A DNA stretch of 64,000 bases from Lithobates sylvaticus (lineage: Eukaryota; Chordata; Amphibia; Anura; Ranidae). The translations under genes and the position numbers were made by a program. The notes under the pieces were generated by a model. It ran no database searches. It worked only from the letters and a program-made list of their open reading frames with translations, and was not told the DNA's origin. Each line of letters begins with the position of its first letter. The stretch's first letter is position 1. The stretch spans positions 152,809,356 to 152,873,355 of the forward strand of contig CM053034.1 in the NCBI GenBank assembly GCA_028564925.1. Direction: 5' to 3'. Of the stretch, positions 23,168 through 35,271 are shown in pieces.

Positions 23168-24104
23168 ATTGAGTGTCTTTTGGAACTATTAGTGAATCTA
23201 TTTCTCCTCTCTTTCTACATGAAATTGTAGACAATAACAAAAATATTCTTTTACAAACATAGTTTGAACTATGAACATGAATGAGAAACATTTTATTATT
23301 TTAATAAAATGTGTAAGTTTTTTTGCTTATTGGCCCAATTGGGAGTATAAATGCTTATATTTTTTTCTTGCACTCACAATAGTTTACATTGCACAGAGGG
23401 TAGCACTCTAGGCTAAATTGCACTGATAGACCCTTTCCTCCAAACTAACACTAATCACAATTAATTACACACACCTGCTACCTTTTTGCACCTAACGAGT
23501 GACTACCGATGATGCTTAAATTCCGGGGGGGCGGATTGAAACGCGTTGGGGGCCTGGCCTGGTCTGAGTTTGCCACTCTATTCATTGCAGTAGGACATTG
23601 TAGATGTGCGACTTCCAGGTTTTACCCTTCCTTTCTTGAACCTTTGCAGGAGCTAGGACGGGCTCCATCCCCTGTCAGAACTCTAGCAGCAGCTGTGAAT
23701 GCACTGTCCACATACCCCCTCACTATCGAGCCTGAGCAGAACACACACTTTCCCCAGGCTTCGTGGCCCAGGCAAGCTTTTTCTTATTTTTCCATCTTAG
23801 CGATGGCTATCTTACAGCCACTCAACCTGTCAAACCTGCAGCTCAAAGTCTTCTCTTCACAGCTGAAGCTAAGACTTGCTTACTGCTAAGCTGTACTTAA
23901 AGCGGTTGTTCTTTGAGTTGCCTGTCATGCAAACTGTTGACTCTCAGAAACGATTCTTCTGATACTGTTGTAGATTTGAGTCTGCCAGACCTTCTCCCGT
24001 CAGAGTTTCCTCCAGTTTTCAAGTACCTTTTGATGGTGTAGTAAACTATACTCACTGACACCTTAGATTTCTTTGCAATTTATCTGAAGTAAAGATCTAC
24101 TCTT

Positions 24105-24590
24105 TTAAAGTGGATGTAAACCCTCACATATACCCAGTGAAGTGAACAGACTCAGATGATACACAGAGATGAAACAAATCTCCTTACATAAGTTTTACAT
24201 GCATATCTGCTGTCTTCAGCGTTATATATTCTTTAGGAAGTTCAGATTGTGTTAGGAGATTTTCTCTTCCTGTTAAGTACTGCAGTGAAGCCAAGACAGT
24301 TGATTGGATGAAAGGCACACATCCCCTCTCATCACAGGTAGAGACTTTCAGAACTGTTCATTGAATCGTTCAGCTCTCGGCTAATCTATTTATAGTATTC
24401 TCCCCAACACAAAATTTCAGGCTGCTTTTATCTCAGTTGACTGGGAACTTGTCAGAAGTTATCAGGATGATAACAGAAGAACAGAGCAGGAGACAGCTAT
24501 GGGGCATAGTGCTTTGAAGAGAGATAAGAAAACACTGCAGATATATGTGCCCAGCTCAAATTTCATAAATCGAGTTCACATCCACTTTAA
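24105..24590. mobile_element. T2-like MITE, TTAA-bounded, within the Tc1
   Basis: TTAAAGTGGATGTAAACCC at the left and GTTCACATCCACTTTAA at the right. It interrupts the Tc1 transposase remnant, so it is younger than that Tc1. Confidence 0.85.
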
Positions 24591-25421
24591 GGGTTACAAT
24601 GGCCTGTCTGTCCTCCTTTGTTATTTGCCCATTTCTCATCACTTTGAGAGCAATATACTACTTCCTGTAGTACAATACTGTCCAAATATTGCTTAAGAGG
24701 GTGTAGTAACACTGTCTTTTTTAACACTGCTTTTTTTAGTAAGTAGAGAGCTTGTAAGTAATAAACAAAAGTTAGGACACCTGTAGGAATTGTTAGCATA
24801 GACTCTCAGGGCTTAAAGTAAAAAACATTTTGCTCATGCTGTCTACAAGGGTTAACGTCTCCTTTTGTCTCGGGGTGAAAACAGAGTTTATACTCACCTG
24901 ATCCTTCGATCCTCCGGAAAACAGTGATCCTCCACGTCCATAGCCGGTCTATGGGCATGATGATGGCAAGAACAGTCCACCGCACAAGACCACTAGACCA
25001 CGTGGGGGGGGGGATGCAGGAGCGGCGGGGACCGCATTTGAAGGATCAGCGGATTAGGTGAATATATCTCGGCTCTCCTCTTCCCTAGGCAAAAATGAGC
25101 AATTAACCCATGCAGTGCAAGCACAGCACCATTGCATGGGGACATTTTTTTCCCCCAGAGTTTTGCTTGAATTTACTTCTTCTTTACACTTCTGCAGAAC
25201 AACTGTGAGTTTTTAACCCATTACTTGTTCCCTGAAAAGGCCTTTTTGTATAACTAAAATGTACATTCTTTTTTAGGTTTTTGTTAACCTAAACTTGTTT
25301 TTTTACATCTGATAGTTTACCGCTTACCTTTGCGCCATTTCAGGTTTTATCACTGAACTGTTTAAATTTCAATCAAAACTGCAAAAATGGGGGTGCTCCA
25401 AAACTTTTGACTGGTAGTGTG

Positions 25422-25486
<65 letters not shown>
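25422..25486. repeat. (TA)n microsatellite abutting the Tc1 right end
   Basis: Uninterrupted TA repeats directly after the terminal TA of the Tc1. Confidence 0.95.
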
Positions 25487-25494
<8 letters not shown>

Positions 25495-25948
25495 ACTTGT
25501 ATTTTTAATAGTAGTTAAATATAAGGTAGTTTTTTTTGCTGGGTAGCTTGATAGTGTGCTGGGGATATTGTACTGTGACTTTATATATAATAATATAAAT
25601 TATACAGTATCATGGTGATTCGTGTTTTGAGCTCTGCAAGAGCAGAAAAGTGATACTTGTAGTGTGAGATGTCCTGTATTGTCTTTGAAATAGTCAGTGA
25701 TGTGCCCTCTGGCTGGGATTGGGAGGCAGACAGCAGTAATGTAATTTCCCTGTGTATGTGCCAGATATCTTTTGCTGTCCTCGCTCTGGTAATGCGATCA
25801 GTGCTGTCACATTAGTAGTAATGCATTGATGTGCAGATAAGTGCCACACAAATAAAGCAGGAGGAGCAGCATTGCAGTGCCTCCAGCATACACTATGTAC
25901 CAAGCTGTATTAACCCTTCGTCGTGTAGCACTTCCTCTCTGCATGTTG
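25487..25948. other. Intron 2 sequence, nothing recognised
   Basis: Unique-looking; no repeat ends or exon-like signal matched to TH. Confidence 0.6.
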
Positions 25949-26152
25949 TTAAAGCGGAGGTCCGCCCACCCCTGCAAACATTAAAAGCCAGCAGCTACAC
26001 ATACTGTAGCTGCTCACTTTTAATAATAGGACACTTACCTGTCCTTGAGTCCAGTGATATCAGCCCGGTCTCCCGGGAGTGGGGACCAGATACCTGTCAA
26101 AGACAGGTATCCGCTCCCCCCGAAAGGTGCAAAATATGGAACTCTGCTTTAA
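25949..26152. mobile_element. 204-bp T2-like MITE
   Basis: TTAAAGCGGAGGTCC at the left and GGAACTCTGCTTTAA at the right. Internal CAGCTACA/TGTAGCTG and GACCAGATACCTGTC hairpins. Confidence 0.8.
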
Positions 26153-27410
26153 AGTGTATGTTACCCTAAATATTTTGTTTCTATGTATGTGTTCACATAT
26201 GGTGTATGTGTATTTTATAAATCATAGTCCGTATCATTTTCATGTACGTCTTCCATCTGAAGTAATTGGTTGATCCTGCCATTCACCTTTCTTCCTTGTT
26301 CTAAACTGACCACACAAAGCACAGAAGCTGATCTGTTCTTGCATGACCAATTTTCATCATTTGGCTGGCCATTCAGAGGTACAGGACACCGTGCAGACAC
26401 ACAGCATACCTGTATTGGGTAGTTTGTGCAGCCCCCACACCCCCCTCCCAATCACAGCCTGCCTCTGGCACACGCCCCCTCCTAGTCACAGCCTAATGTT
26501 TGAACATGTCCCCTGCTCAAGCACGGCCTGCATCTTGCCTCAGGCTGAACAGACTATGTGTCTGCTCAGTGCCCCCACACTATCAGGAAGAAGAGATGCA
26601 TGGTCACATGTCAGAACTTTTTAACCTTGTAAACAAGGTACAAAGATCAATGAAACTAAGCAAAATCAGTTATGGTGCTTACATTGTTATAACTGTATCA
26701 CTGTATGAGAAAGTATCTAAACAATGTATGTTCACAATTAATTGACTAATATATAAGATCATGACATTGCTGACTGATTGGCCTCTTTGTCAGCCCCATG
26801 TTGCAAGCATTGGCTAACTTACTTTTTAAGAAGGTTAGAAAAAAATGTGTCTGTAGACCCCTAAAAACCTGTGCCACCTGCTCAGGGCATTAGTAGTATA
26901 GAGCTGCCTCTAAGCATTGGGTTGTGTATTAGGAGGTAGGGCATTTTGATTATAAGAGCCCTATGCATTGCAAGAAGGCCAGACAGTCCCTGGACCTTAG
27001 CTTTGGAGAAAAAAAGACTTAAAAAAAAAAAACAGAGAATACCAGCAGATGGAAACCCAGTACTTGGCGGCAGTGAAAGGGTATGTTGCCCTCAAAGGCA
27101 CTTTCATCTTTTTATTGATCAAAATAAATAAATACATTTATCAGCTTTAGCAGTTCCTGTAATAGTAAAAGAAGTGTTCATGTGATTATAGTGCATATCG
27201 AGTATATATTGTAGCATAAAGCAGCTAAGAAAAATATCTTGAAAGTAATATCTTGAAAGTAAAGAATACTGTTGTGTTATAAATTGGCAAAATAAATCTG
27301 AATTTAAATGCACAATGCTTAGATCTACATAAATTTGTGTAGAAAATAAAGTACATATATAAAGTGTATATATACTGTATATATTTATATACTGCATATA
27401 TATATATATA
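26153..27410. other. Intron 2 sequence, nothing recognised
   Basis: Unique-looking with a short TA-rich end (27350-27410). No exon or element ends found. Confidence 0.6.
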
Positions 27411-29504
27411 TGTAGCGCCGGTACTTTTTATAAGAAAGCGCTATGTATTTAAATTTAGTTTTTACTCACTGTAGTTGAGTTTTGGGGTTAATTGCTTTAA
27501 ATTATGCTTTGGCATCAGTTTGGCTGGGCTGTATTGAGGCTCTGCCTGCTTGGAGGTGAGGTTTGCACCTGTGACCAGGCCTTAGAACGCAGTCTGGTTG
27601 GATGCATTAGGTACCAATCTCCTCTCAGAGCCAATCAGTGGGCGCGTTTGTCCCGCTGTGTATTTCGGGAGAGGGTACTTAACCACTTGCCGACCGGCGC
27701 ATGCAGATATACGTCGACAGAATGGCACGTACAGGCAGGAGGGCGTATATATACGTCCCTCCTTTAGCCTGTCCGTGCCATCGGGAGCGCGCCGGGAGCG
27801 GCGCGCTCCCGCGCCGGTCGGGACCCCCGTGAGTCCGATCGCGGTCCCCGCGGACTCGATCGCCGCGGGGACCCCCGCGATCGTCTCACGGAGCGGCTGA
27901 ACGGGGAGATGCCGAGATAAACAGCATCTCCCCGTTCTGCCTAGCAACTAGTGACGCCGATCTCTTCTCCCTGTGATTGGAGCAGAGATCAGCATTCACT
28001 AGCTGACAGCCACGCCCCCCCCACAGTAAAAAACACACCCCTAGGCATACTTAACTCTTACACTGCCCCTTCCGGTTAACCCCTTCACTGCCAGTGTCAT
28101 TTATACAGAAATCAATGCATTTAAATGCATTAATTGCTGTAAAAAATGACAATGGTCCCAAAAATGTGTCAAAAATGTCCGATGTGTCCGCCATAATGTC
28201 GCAGTCACAAAAAAAATCGCAGATCTCCGCCATTAATAATAAAAAAAAAATTATTAATAAAAATGCTATAAAACTATCCCCTATCTTGTAAACGCTATAA
28301 CTTCTGCGCAAACCGATCAATAATCGCTTATTGCGATTTTTTTTACCAAAAATATGTAGAAGAATACGTATCGGCCTAAACTGAGGAAAAAAAATGTTTT
28401 TTTATATATTTTTTGGGGATATTTATTATAGCAAAAAATAAAAAATAATGCATTTTTTTCAAAATTGTCGCTCTATTTTTGTTTATAGCGCAAAAAATAA
28501 AAACCGCAGGGGCGATCAAATACCACCAAAAGAAAGCTCTATTTGTGGGAAAAAAAGGACATCAATTTTGTTTGGGAGCCACGTCGCACGACCGCGCAAT
28601 TGTCAGTTAAAGCGACGCAGTGCCGAATCGCAAAAAGGGGCCTGGTCCTTTGGCTGCAAATTGGTCCGGTCTGAAAGTGGTTAAGGTGCTGAAGTCACGT
28701 GGTTCGGGGTTCCGGTCCTGACCAGCCCTGTGAGGGGTTCCTGGTCCAGGAGTGTCTGCTGGTCCTCCTGACCAGCCCCCAGAGGCCCTCATGGCCTGGG
28801 GTGCGGATCCATCCATTTCCGAGCCTCGGAACTGGCTAGTTCGAGGCGCAGTAACTGAAGGAGGATTCTGAAGTGTTCCGGTGCCGTTCTCAGGTTTGGA
28901 GAGGCCCAGCGACCAGGGGAGGACTCTTCGGAGAAGGGCCACGCACGAGGCTGGCTGCTCGGTAAGAGCCTGGAAGCTGAGCTGTAAGGACACTAATTGA
29001 ATCCGCATTCTTATGGTATCACTGGACAGGCTGCAATACTCTGGTACTGTAAGAAAGTTCCTAACCTATCCTTCAGTTACAACTAAGTTCCTGTGAGAGA
29101 CTTTTGAGTTCATTTAAATTTTCACAATCAAGTCTGTGGCAGAGACTTTGCTAAGCTAAAATCACTTGTTGGCTGCTAGATCTACAAGCAAGGATTTATC
29201 CAACAGTTGGGTTATCCAGTTGCGAGTGGCTACTCCCTGGATCATCTAAAGAGAGACATTCATTTAGTGTCAGCAGTTCTAAAGTACCTGAGCTTCTATA
29301 CCCTTACCCTCTATTCCCAACTGAGAGACTGTGTTTCTGTTCAACGTTTAAGCAAATAAAAATCCTAAACAGGAATTCAAGTGTCAGTCTCCGCAGTTAC
29401 TGGGTATCAACCCTGGCAACCCCTAGACAAGAACGGCGAGTACGAGCTGGTGGAGGTAATCGGTATGTCCAGAAAAATTCAGCCGCTCCAAGGGGTTATT
29501 GCGC

Positions 29505-29508
<4 letters not shown>
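27411..29508 (+). mobile_element. Solo LTR, Gypsy-like retrotransposon fossil, with nested TTAA element
   Basis: Starts TGTAGCGCCGG and ends GCGCCACA, that is TG...CA. It shares blocks with the inverted copy at 43219-44100, for example GGGTGCGGAACC-like, AACTGAAGG, and AATAAA before GTGTCAGTCTC. The nested element at 27679-28684 accounts for about 1 kb. No internal coding region is adjacent, so this is a solo LTR. The insertion site lies in a TA repeat, which obscures the target duplication. Confidence 0.7.
27679..28684 (+). mobile_element. TTAA-flanked element inserted in the solo LTR
   Basis: TTAACCACTTGCCGACCGGC start, GAAAGTGGTTAA end. It is the best preserved copy of the 8380-type family here. 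It has a GC-rich inverted region at 27781-27900 (GGGACCCCCG / CGGGGACCCC) and blocks matching 8380 and 12915. Confidence 0.9.

Positions 29509-29510
<2 letters not shown>

Positions 29511-29558
<48 letters not shown>
29511..29558. repeat. (TA)n microsatellite
   Basis: Follows the LTR end. The same kind of TA run precedes the LTR at 27398-27410, so the LTR probably inserted into one TA tract. Confidence 0.92.
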
Positions 29559-29563
<5 letters not shown>

Positions 29564-30575
29564 AAACTGATCTTTGACATAAATCTACACCATGTTCTGT
29601 CATCTGTAGCAGAAAGTTATGTGTTGATTAACTTTTCATGTATCATTTTTCATTAAAGGAATTTATATTCATTAAACCATACTTGCAGATTTAACCTCAC
29701 TTGTGTTTGCTGTGTTAAAGCCTAAATAAACAGAGCCTAGAACATGGATCTCAGATCCTGTTGAAAATGGAGATTCTTTGCTCATTGACTTATTAAAATG
29801 ACAAATTAGGACTGAAAAATTGGTTATAGTTACTCTACTGGCCAGGGAAAACTGCTGTACAGGCGCCAGCATATGTCCAGAGCAGAGCTTCAAGCATGGG
29901 AAAGAAAGAAAGAAAGAAAGAAGTCTTTACAATTTGGAGTTCAATTTCTTTCTCCTTTGGTGCATACAAAGACAAACATATCCCATTTGCTAAGTGAAAA
30001 ATCAGGTACTATGAGCTCCTTTTACAAATGCTAGTTGCCTGGTTGTACTGCTTTTCTTCTTGCTTCAATACTGTGGGCCACTGTAGACTCTGGGCGCCCT
30101 CCCAGAACTGGATGACTGCACTGTCTTTTGGCTATCGCGTGGACAGCAAGTTGTTAAATTGAAAAAAATGCAGCTTGTGCTTTTTTTTTCAATGCACTGC
30201 GTAGCAATGGTGTGAACTATGCCCATTAGATAACATGGAATTTGGACTGTCTATGAAGTGGGAATATGTTCAAAAACTCATCCCACTGCACCTGGTTTGA
30301 ATGGGCCCTGAAGTCGGATCAAAGTAGTATCTTGTTCATGAAAGTCGGATGGATGAAGGACCAATGTAGGACCAATGTAGGACCAATGTAGGACTGATAT
30401 CGCAGAGCAAAGTAGAATGAAAGTCGTACTACTGTCATGTAGTATAGTGTAAACCCAGCCTCAGAGAGACTGAGCTAGTGAAGGGCACAAGAACAGGTCA
30501 TAGTGGAAAGCAAATTTTGTAATTCTTAGGAATTATTTAAAGTCTTATGCATCCTTAAACACTAGTAAAAACACC
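29559..30575. other. Intron 2 sequence with small repeat fragments
   Basis: A (GAAA)n patch at 29899-29921. 30080-30157 resembles the end of the 3036-type TTAA element (CTGTCTTTTGGCTATCG). 30357-30395 has three copies of GGACCAATGTA. Nothing coding. Confidence 0.55.
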
Positions 30576-31089
30576 TTAAAGTGATTGTAAACATTTTTTT
30601 TATTAACAAAGATGTTATACTTACGTTCTCTGTGCAATGGTTTTGTACAGAACAACCCCAATCCTCCTTTTCGGGGTCTTTTACCAGTGCTCCTCTTTGG
30701 CGAGTGCTCCTATAGGAAGCCTCTTTCATGGGGGCAATTGTGCAGGCTGGATCCCAGGCCGCATTTGCCTGTCTGTGTGCATAGACACTCACATAGCGGC
30801 CTGGCCATGCCCCCTTGCTCTATTGTCACAGGATTTGATAGACAGCAACAGGAACCAATGGCTCCCACTGTTGCTTCCATGTCCAGTGAGGGGGAAGAGA
30901 GCAGAGAGATCCGCTGCTCTCGGGCACAGCTCTAGATCGAGACCAGGCTCGGGTAAATAATTAGGGGGGCTGGGAGCTGAACACAGAATTTTTTTACCTC
31001 AATGCAGAGAATGCATTAAAGTAAAACAAGGTACAAAAGTACATTTCTATGAATATATATATATAAAAAAAAGAAGAATTGGACTTTAA
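30576..31089. mobile_element. T2-like MITE, diverged
   Basis: TTAAAGTGATTGTAAAC at the left and GAATTGGACTTTAA at the right. GC-rich middle with GTCAATCA/TGATAGACAGC-like sequence as in 9915-12918. Confidence 0.6.
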
Positions 31090-32362
31090 TAAGTAATCAG
31101 GTAAAACTGGTAGCATTTTTATTTAACAAAATTATATAAATGTTAACAATTTTTCATTATGTATTATTTTTTAAACCAATATTGTGAAATAAAAATTCTA
31201 CAAGTTTTAACTGATGACTTACCTGTTCCTTGAGCAAAAATAAAGTTAATTTCTTATTTTTTTTAAATAGATTTATACACATGTAAATTAGGTGGTGACT
31301 CTATTGGTATCCACTCTTGCTTCATCATATGAAAAAACAGTACATTTCTGACTTTCAGGCTGTTCAGCAATTTCCTAAGTGTATTTAATACAATGACTAT
31401 TTAAAACCATTTTGTTGGTCAGTTAGTTTAATTTATAAAGGTGTTTGAAAGGAAGATCTGTATTACACAGATCAACCAATCAGGATATATCTTTTATTTC
31501 CACATTTCTAGAAACTGAATAGAATCCGATTACTATGTCAACTGTCAAAATCTGATAAGGAATATGGTGCTCTACGCTGGTTAAGTCCTCCAAGACAGTA
31601 TCATATGAACCACTAACCTATTTGTTAGCAGCCATTCAGTTTGTCAGGAAGTTTGAACAATTAATTAAGTCAGTGATATTGATTGTTTAATCGATTGATA
31701 TTTGACAGTGCCTCCAATATGAAATAAATGCTTAACTATATTTACGCTGACCAATTAATTAATCCATGAATTTGTACTCTATGCAGATATTTTTAAGCAC
31801 AATGAAATTATGGCAGAGCCGGTAAGCAGGAGATCTTTCCCATCTTCCTGCTGGCACACAGAGCAATAATGCTAATGCGCAAAGGATGATTAGGGTGTGC
31901 CCAAGCACATACGGCACACCCTGTGCGCACGCTTATGGATGCGAGGAAGCTTTGGGGTGTGGGGGGGGGGAGTTAACGACTGTGGAAGAAGGTGTGTGCA
32001 GAGGTGGGGGATGGGAGAGAGTGATGCAGAGGTCACAGATGGGGGGGGGGGGTGATAGTGAGATGTTGACAGCCTGTGAAAGAGAGCTGGACCCTGCACA
32101 CTTGCAGAGCACCCCTAAGCCCAAAACTCTGTACATAGCGCACAACTGAACTCTGCACTGTGTGCCCTTGAAACTACACTCTGTACATAGTGCATCCCTG
32201 AACTTTGCACATAACACACTTCTGATATTTATTGCCCCTGTAAAATCATCCCACTGTGCAATTTGGCCACACACCCACCATTCGATGCAGTTTGGAGGGG
32301 GGTATGGTTGAGTCCCTGCACCTATTCTCTCTGGAAAAAAAGGATACATTTATATAGTCTTA
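31090..32362. other. Intron 2 sequence, G-rich patch at 31955-32056
   Basis: No recognised element or exon. The G runs give spurious frames. Confidence 0.6.
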
Positions 32363-32784
32363 TGCCGCGTACACACGATCGGAAATTCCGCCAGAAAAAG
32401 ACCGATGTGAGCTTTTGGTCAGAAAATGCGACCGCGTGTAGGCTCCATCGGACTTTTGCTGGTGGAATTTCGGCCAGCAAAAGATTGACAGCATGTTCTC
32501 AATTTTTCAGACGGAAAAACTTTCTATCGAAAATTCCGATCGTCTGTGGCAATTCCGACGTGCAAAATTCCGACGCATGCTCGGTAACAATTTGACGCCT
32601 TCTCAGAAGCATTGAACTTCATTTTCGCTGCTCGTCGTAGTGTTGTACATCACCGCGTTCTTGACGGTCGGAATTTGGTGTGACCGCGTGTAGGCAACAC
32701 AAGCTTGAGCGGAATTCCATCGGAATTCCGTCAGAAAAAACATCCAAGGCTTTTCCGACAAATTCTGATCGTGTGTATGCGGCA
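32363..32784. mobile_element. Harbinger-like MITE, CGTACACACG family
   Basis: TGCCGCGTACACACGATCGG start and the inverted end ATCGTGTGTATGCGGCA, with TTA at 32360-32362 and 32785-32787. Interior rich in TCCGACGGAA/TTCCGTC inverted motifs. Confidence 0.88.
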
Positions 32785-32787
32785 TTA

Positions 32788-33172
32788 TACATACAACTGG
32801 CCATGTGAGGGCAAGCATAATGCTGATGTGGTCAGCGATTTAATTGAGTTTGACACCTCTGGTCTACAAAAAATCTTGTCTCATTCAGTTGGGTAAACAG
32901 ATCCAGTGTGTTCCCAGTTAGAAACTGGTTGTTTTTTTGTTTAACTACTCGATTTATCATTGTTTGACAAATGATCATTGTCCTTGATGTTTTGGATAGT
33001 CGCCCTAAGCATTGTCCAAAAAACAATTCCTGTTTTTTAGCCCTAAGGTATTTAAATTATTAACTATAGTAAATATATATTGTAAGTTTGAGTACCAAGC
33101 AAGTTCATAATATATCATTTGAAATCAGAAAAACCCTGAGCAGTTTTTGCTGTAAATATTCGTGTATTTCAG
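32788..33172. other. Intron 2 end, includes exon 3 acceptor
   Basis: Unique-looking. The last 12 bases CGTGTATTTCAG form the acceptor of exon 3. Confidence 0.7.
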
Positions 33173-33350
33173 ACATTCGAAGCCCAAATACAGCACCTGG
33201 AGACTCGACTTGGAAAGAAAACATCATCATCATCAGTGCCAGACGTGGAATACTTTGTACGGTGTGAGGTTCATCGCTCCGATCTCAACACACTAATGAG
33301 CTCTATTAAAAGAGTATCAGAAGATGTTAGGACTACTAAAGAGATGAAAG
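33173..33350 (+). CDS. th: Tyrosine hydroxylase exon 3: rest of ACT regulatory domain
   Basis: 178 nt from acceptor ATTTCAG to donor AAAG|GTATGT; enters in phase 0 and leaves in phase 1. It reads [20 protein letters not shown], then [20 protein letters not shown] and [17 protein letters not shown]. Human TH has TFEAKIHHLETRP and LEYFVRLEVRRGDL here, so identity is clear. This is the body of the ACT-type fold that dimerises and holds the N-terminal tail. A Ser run (TCATCATCATCA) replaces the Gly/Pro-rich linker of mammals, suggesting triplet-repeat drift in a loop. The frame is open throughout. Confidence 0.96.
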
Positions 33351-33626
33351 GTATGTGCAAGTCCAGACTGGGCTAAACAGAATTAACAATGGGTCACATC
33401 TGTACCTACGAAATGTAGAAAGAAAGTCAATATTTTCTTAGGGTGTGTTTTTTTTTTTTTTTTTTTAAATGAAAGGTTACATTAATCAAATGCTGTTTTG
33501 GTTATTAATAAAATATGGTTGGATGAATTGCACTCTGCCTTTTTACACCACTGATGGTAGGAGTATCTACCAGTATAGTAGCAGGAACATGTCGCACATG
33601 TGTCCATTGTAATACAGCAGTGGGTG
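33351..33626. other. Intron 3, left part
   Basis: Unique-looking with a T20-type run near 33448. Nothing else seen. Confidence 0.6.
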
Positions 33627-34075
33627 CAGGGCCATCTTAATAGCATCATGGGCCCCTGGGCAATGTAATGCACTTGGCCCCTACCAGTATGCGCCTACTC
33701 TCACAGTTGATGGAATTAAGCATTTATTTATTTGTTTGTTCAATAAAATTGATTTTAAACAATACAAAAAACATTTCATAAATCAAAGACTAATAAAATC
33801 ACAAAGGTCTCAGTACAGGGGGGAGGCAGAAGGGCACAGTGTTGGGGGAGGGGGGTCAGGAGGGCAGAATACTGGGATCAGGAGGGCACAATACAGCTTC
33901 CAGGATGCTGCTCAGGACACGGCCACCCTGGGACAGCTTAGTAATAAGCATGACTGGCCCGGCAAATCCTGGGACAGTTGGCAAGTATGATATAATGCAA
34001 GACTATCATGGGGCCCCCCTGCACCTGGGGCCCCTGGGCAGTGCCCAGGGGTGCCCATGCATTAAGACAGCCCTG
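33627..34075. mobile_element. 449-bp hAT MITE
   Basis: CAGGGCCATCTTAATAGCAT start; end GCATTAAGACAGCCCTG. Flanked by AGTGGGTG (33619-33626) and AGTGGGGG (34076-34083), 7 of 8 matching. Subterminal GGGCCCCTGGGCA appears inverted on each side. Confidence 0.88.
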
Positions 34076-34693
34076 AGTGGGGGACCAGTGCAGCTCAGAT
34101 GTTCTGTCCTGATCATTACCTGTTATCATTTGCCTTGCTGTAGGTGTATAAAAGAGCTGTCATTCCCTGCCACTATATAGTTAGAGATCAAAGATGATTT
34201 TATAGCATCAGCTGATGGAAGATAAGAGGAAATGATATTTGAACCCTCATTTTTAAACACTTTAAACAGCTGATTTAATAATTTACTGAGTATGAAGCTT
34301 CTGTATCTAAATTTTGCCACCTGTGCATGCAGGGACTAGAGTTGTGTATCCCTACACTGTGTATCAACAGAAGCACAAATCCCTGTAGCCTAGGATGACA
34401 ATGCACTCCCCTTGTCCTCCATCCTCCTCTCCCCTCCATTCTCCAAGCTAACAGACCTATTCGAGACTGCACGGTCCACTGTAAATGATTTCCTGTGAAA
34501 AGCAAGAGTCAGCAGCATTGAAAGCTGTAAACCTCAAGTGCCGAGGTATACATTTTAACAAATGTATACCTCAAATTTGTTTTATTTTATTGTACTTAAT
34601 GTTTTTAAACACTCCCAGGGTTAAATACCAATTTAAAGCTCAGCATAAGCTACTTAGCTGTGTATGCATATGATAATCTCATCCCCAGTCTTA
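34076..34693. other. Intron 3, middle part
   Basis: No recognised element or exon. Confidence 0.6.
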
Positions 34694-35111
34694 TGCCCCG
34701 TACACACGGTCGGAAAATCCGACCACAAAATCCATCTGATTTTTTCCGACGGATTTAGTCCGACACTGGTGTTGCATACACACGGTCGGACAAAGTTGTC
34801 GGAAAATCTGATCATTCTGAACGTGGTGACGTTTGTTGCCTACGACGGGACTACGTAGAGGCTAGTAGCCAATAGCTTTGTACTTGTAATGTGATCTGAG
34901 CATGCGTAGCACTTTGTCCGTCGGACTACGCTACACACGATCGGAATTGGTGTGATCGGACTTTGTTGTCGGAAACAAAGGAGATAAAACTTTGTCCGTC
35001 GGAACAATCCGATGGAAAATGTCCGATGGTGCCTACACACGGTCGGAATTTCCGACAACATTGTCCGATAGGACAGAATCCATCGGAAAATCCGACCGTG
35101 TGTATGGGGCT
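34694..35111. mobile_element. Harbinger-like MITE, CGTACACACG family
   Basis: TGCCCCGTACACACGGTCGG start; CCGACCGTGTGTATGGGGCT end; TTA at 34691-34693 and 35112-35114. It ends 71 bp before exon 4. Confidence 0.88.
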
Positions 35112-35182
35112 TTACTGGAAGTACGATCCAGGTTTTCCTGTTGTCAGACCTGATAAAAACAATGCCTCTTTTTACTTTACAG

Positions 35183-35271
35183 TTCATTGGTTTCCCACTA
35201 AAATTGCAGAACTGGACAAGTGTCACCATTTGGTTACCAAGTTTGATCCAGACTTAGATTTAGATCACCCG
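35183..35271 (+). CDS. th: Tyrosine hydroxylase exon 4: start of catalytic domain
   Basis: 89 nt from acceptor TTTACAG to donor CCG|GTAAGT; phase 1 in, phase 0 out. With the G of exon 3 it reads [20 protein letters not shown], then [30 protein letters not shown] of human TH differs at only a few positions. This is the linker into the aromatic amino acid hydroxylase catalytic core. DLDHPGF is the diagnostic segment continued in exon 5. Confidence 0.97.

Larger units (their letters stand above)
21203..23755 (+). mobile_element. Penelope-like retroelement fragment (GIY-YIG end), interrupted by a Tc1
   Basis: 21207-21520 encodes FYIITCTTCKIQYIGRTTRR and onward to a GLNYEWDI motif, the pattern of the C-terminal GIY-YIG endonuclease domain of Penelope-like elements. 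Only this 3' end is present, as expected of 5'-truncated copies, and it is degraded. After the nested Tc1 (21523-22853) the 3' untranslated part appears to continue to about 23755, including GATTGAAACGCGTTGG near 23534. The host Tc1 resumes at about 23756 with GGCCCAGGCAAGC. Confidence 0.7.
20457..25421 (-). mobile_element. Tc1/mariner element, split by nested insertions
   Basis: The left end holds GATCAAAAGTTTTGAAACC and the right end TCCAAAACTTTTGACTGGTA, inverted to each other. The right end abuts TA. Transposase remnants run on the minus strand: the C-terminal piece (20619-20855) reads [20 protein letters not shown], the Tc1 DDE tail around SPDLNPIE. Further transposase sequence lies at about 23756-24104 and 24591-24680. 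Interruptions are a Penelope-like fragment (21203-23755), a second Tc1 within that, and a T2-like MITE (24105-24590). Confidence 0.85.

Noticed and set aside
23509-23889. 126-codon frame as a host exon
   Set aside because: It runs from Penelope 3' sequence into the antisense of Tc1 transposase.
25422-25486. TA repeats as Tc1 target-site evidence
   Set aside because: A TA duplication cannot be shown inside a TA microsatellite.
28607-29008. 133-codon minus-strand frame
   Set aside because: It spans the junction between the TTAA element and the solo LTR; no protein family pattern.
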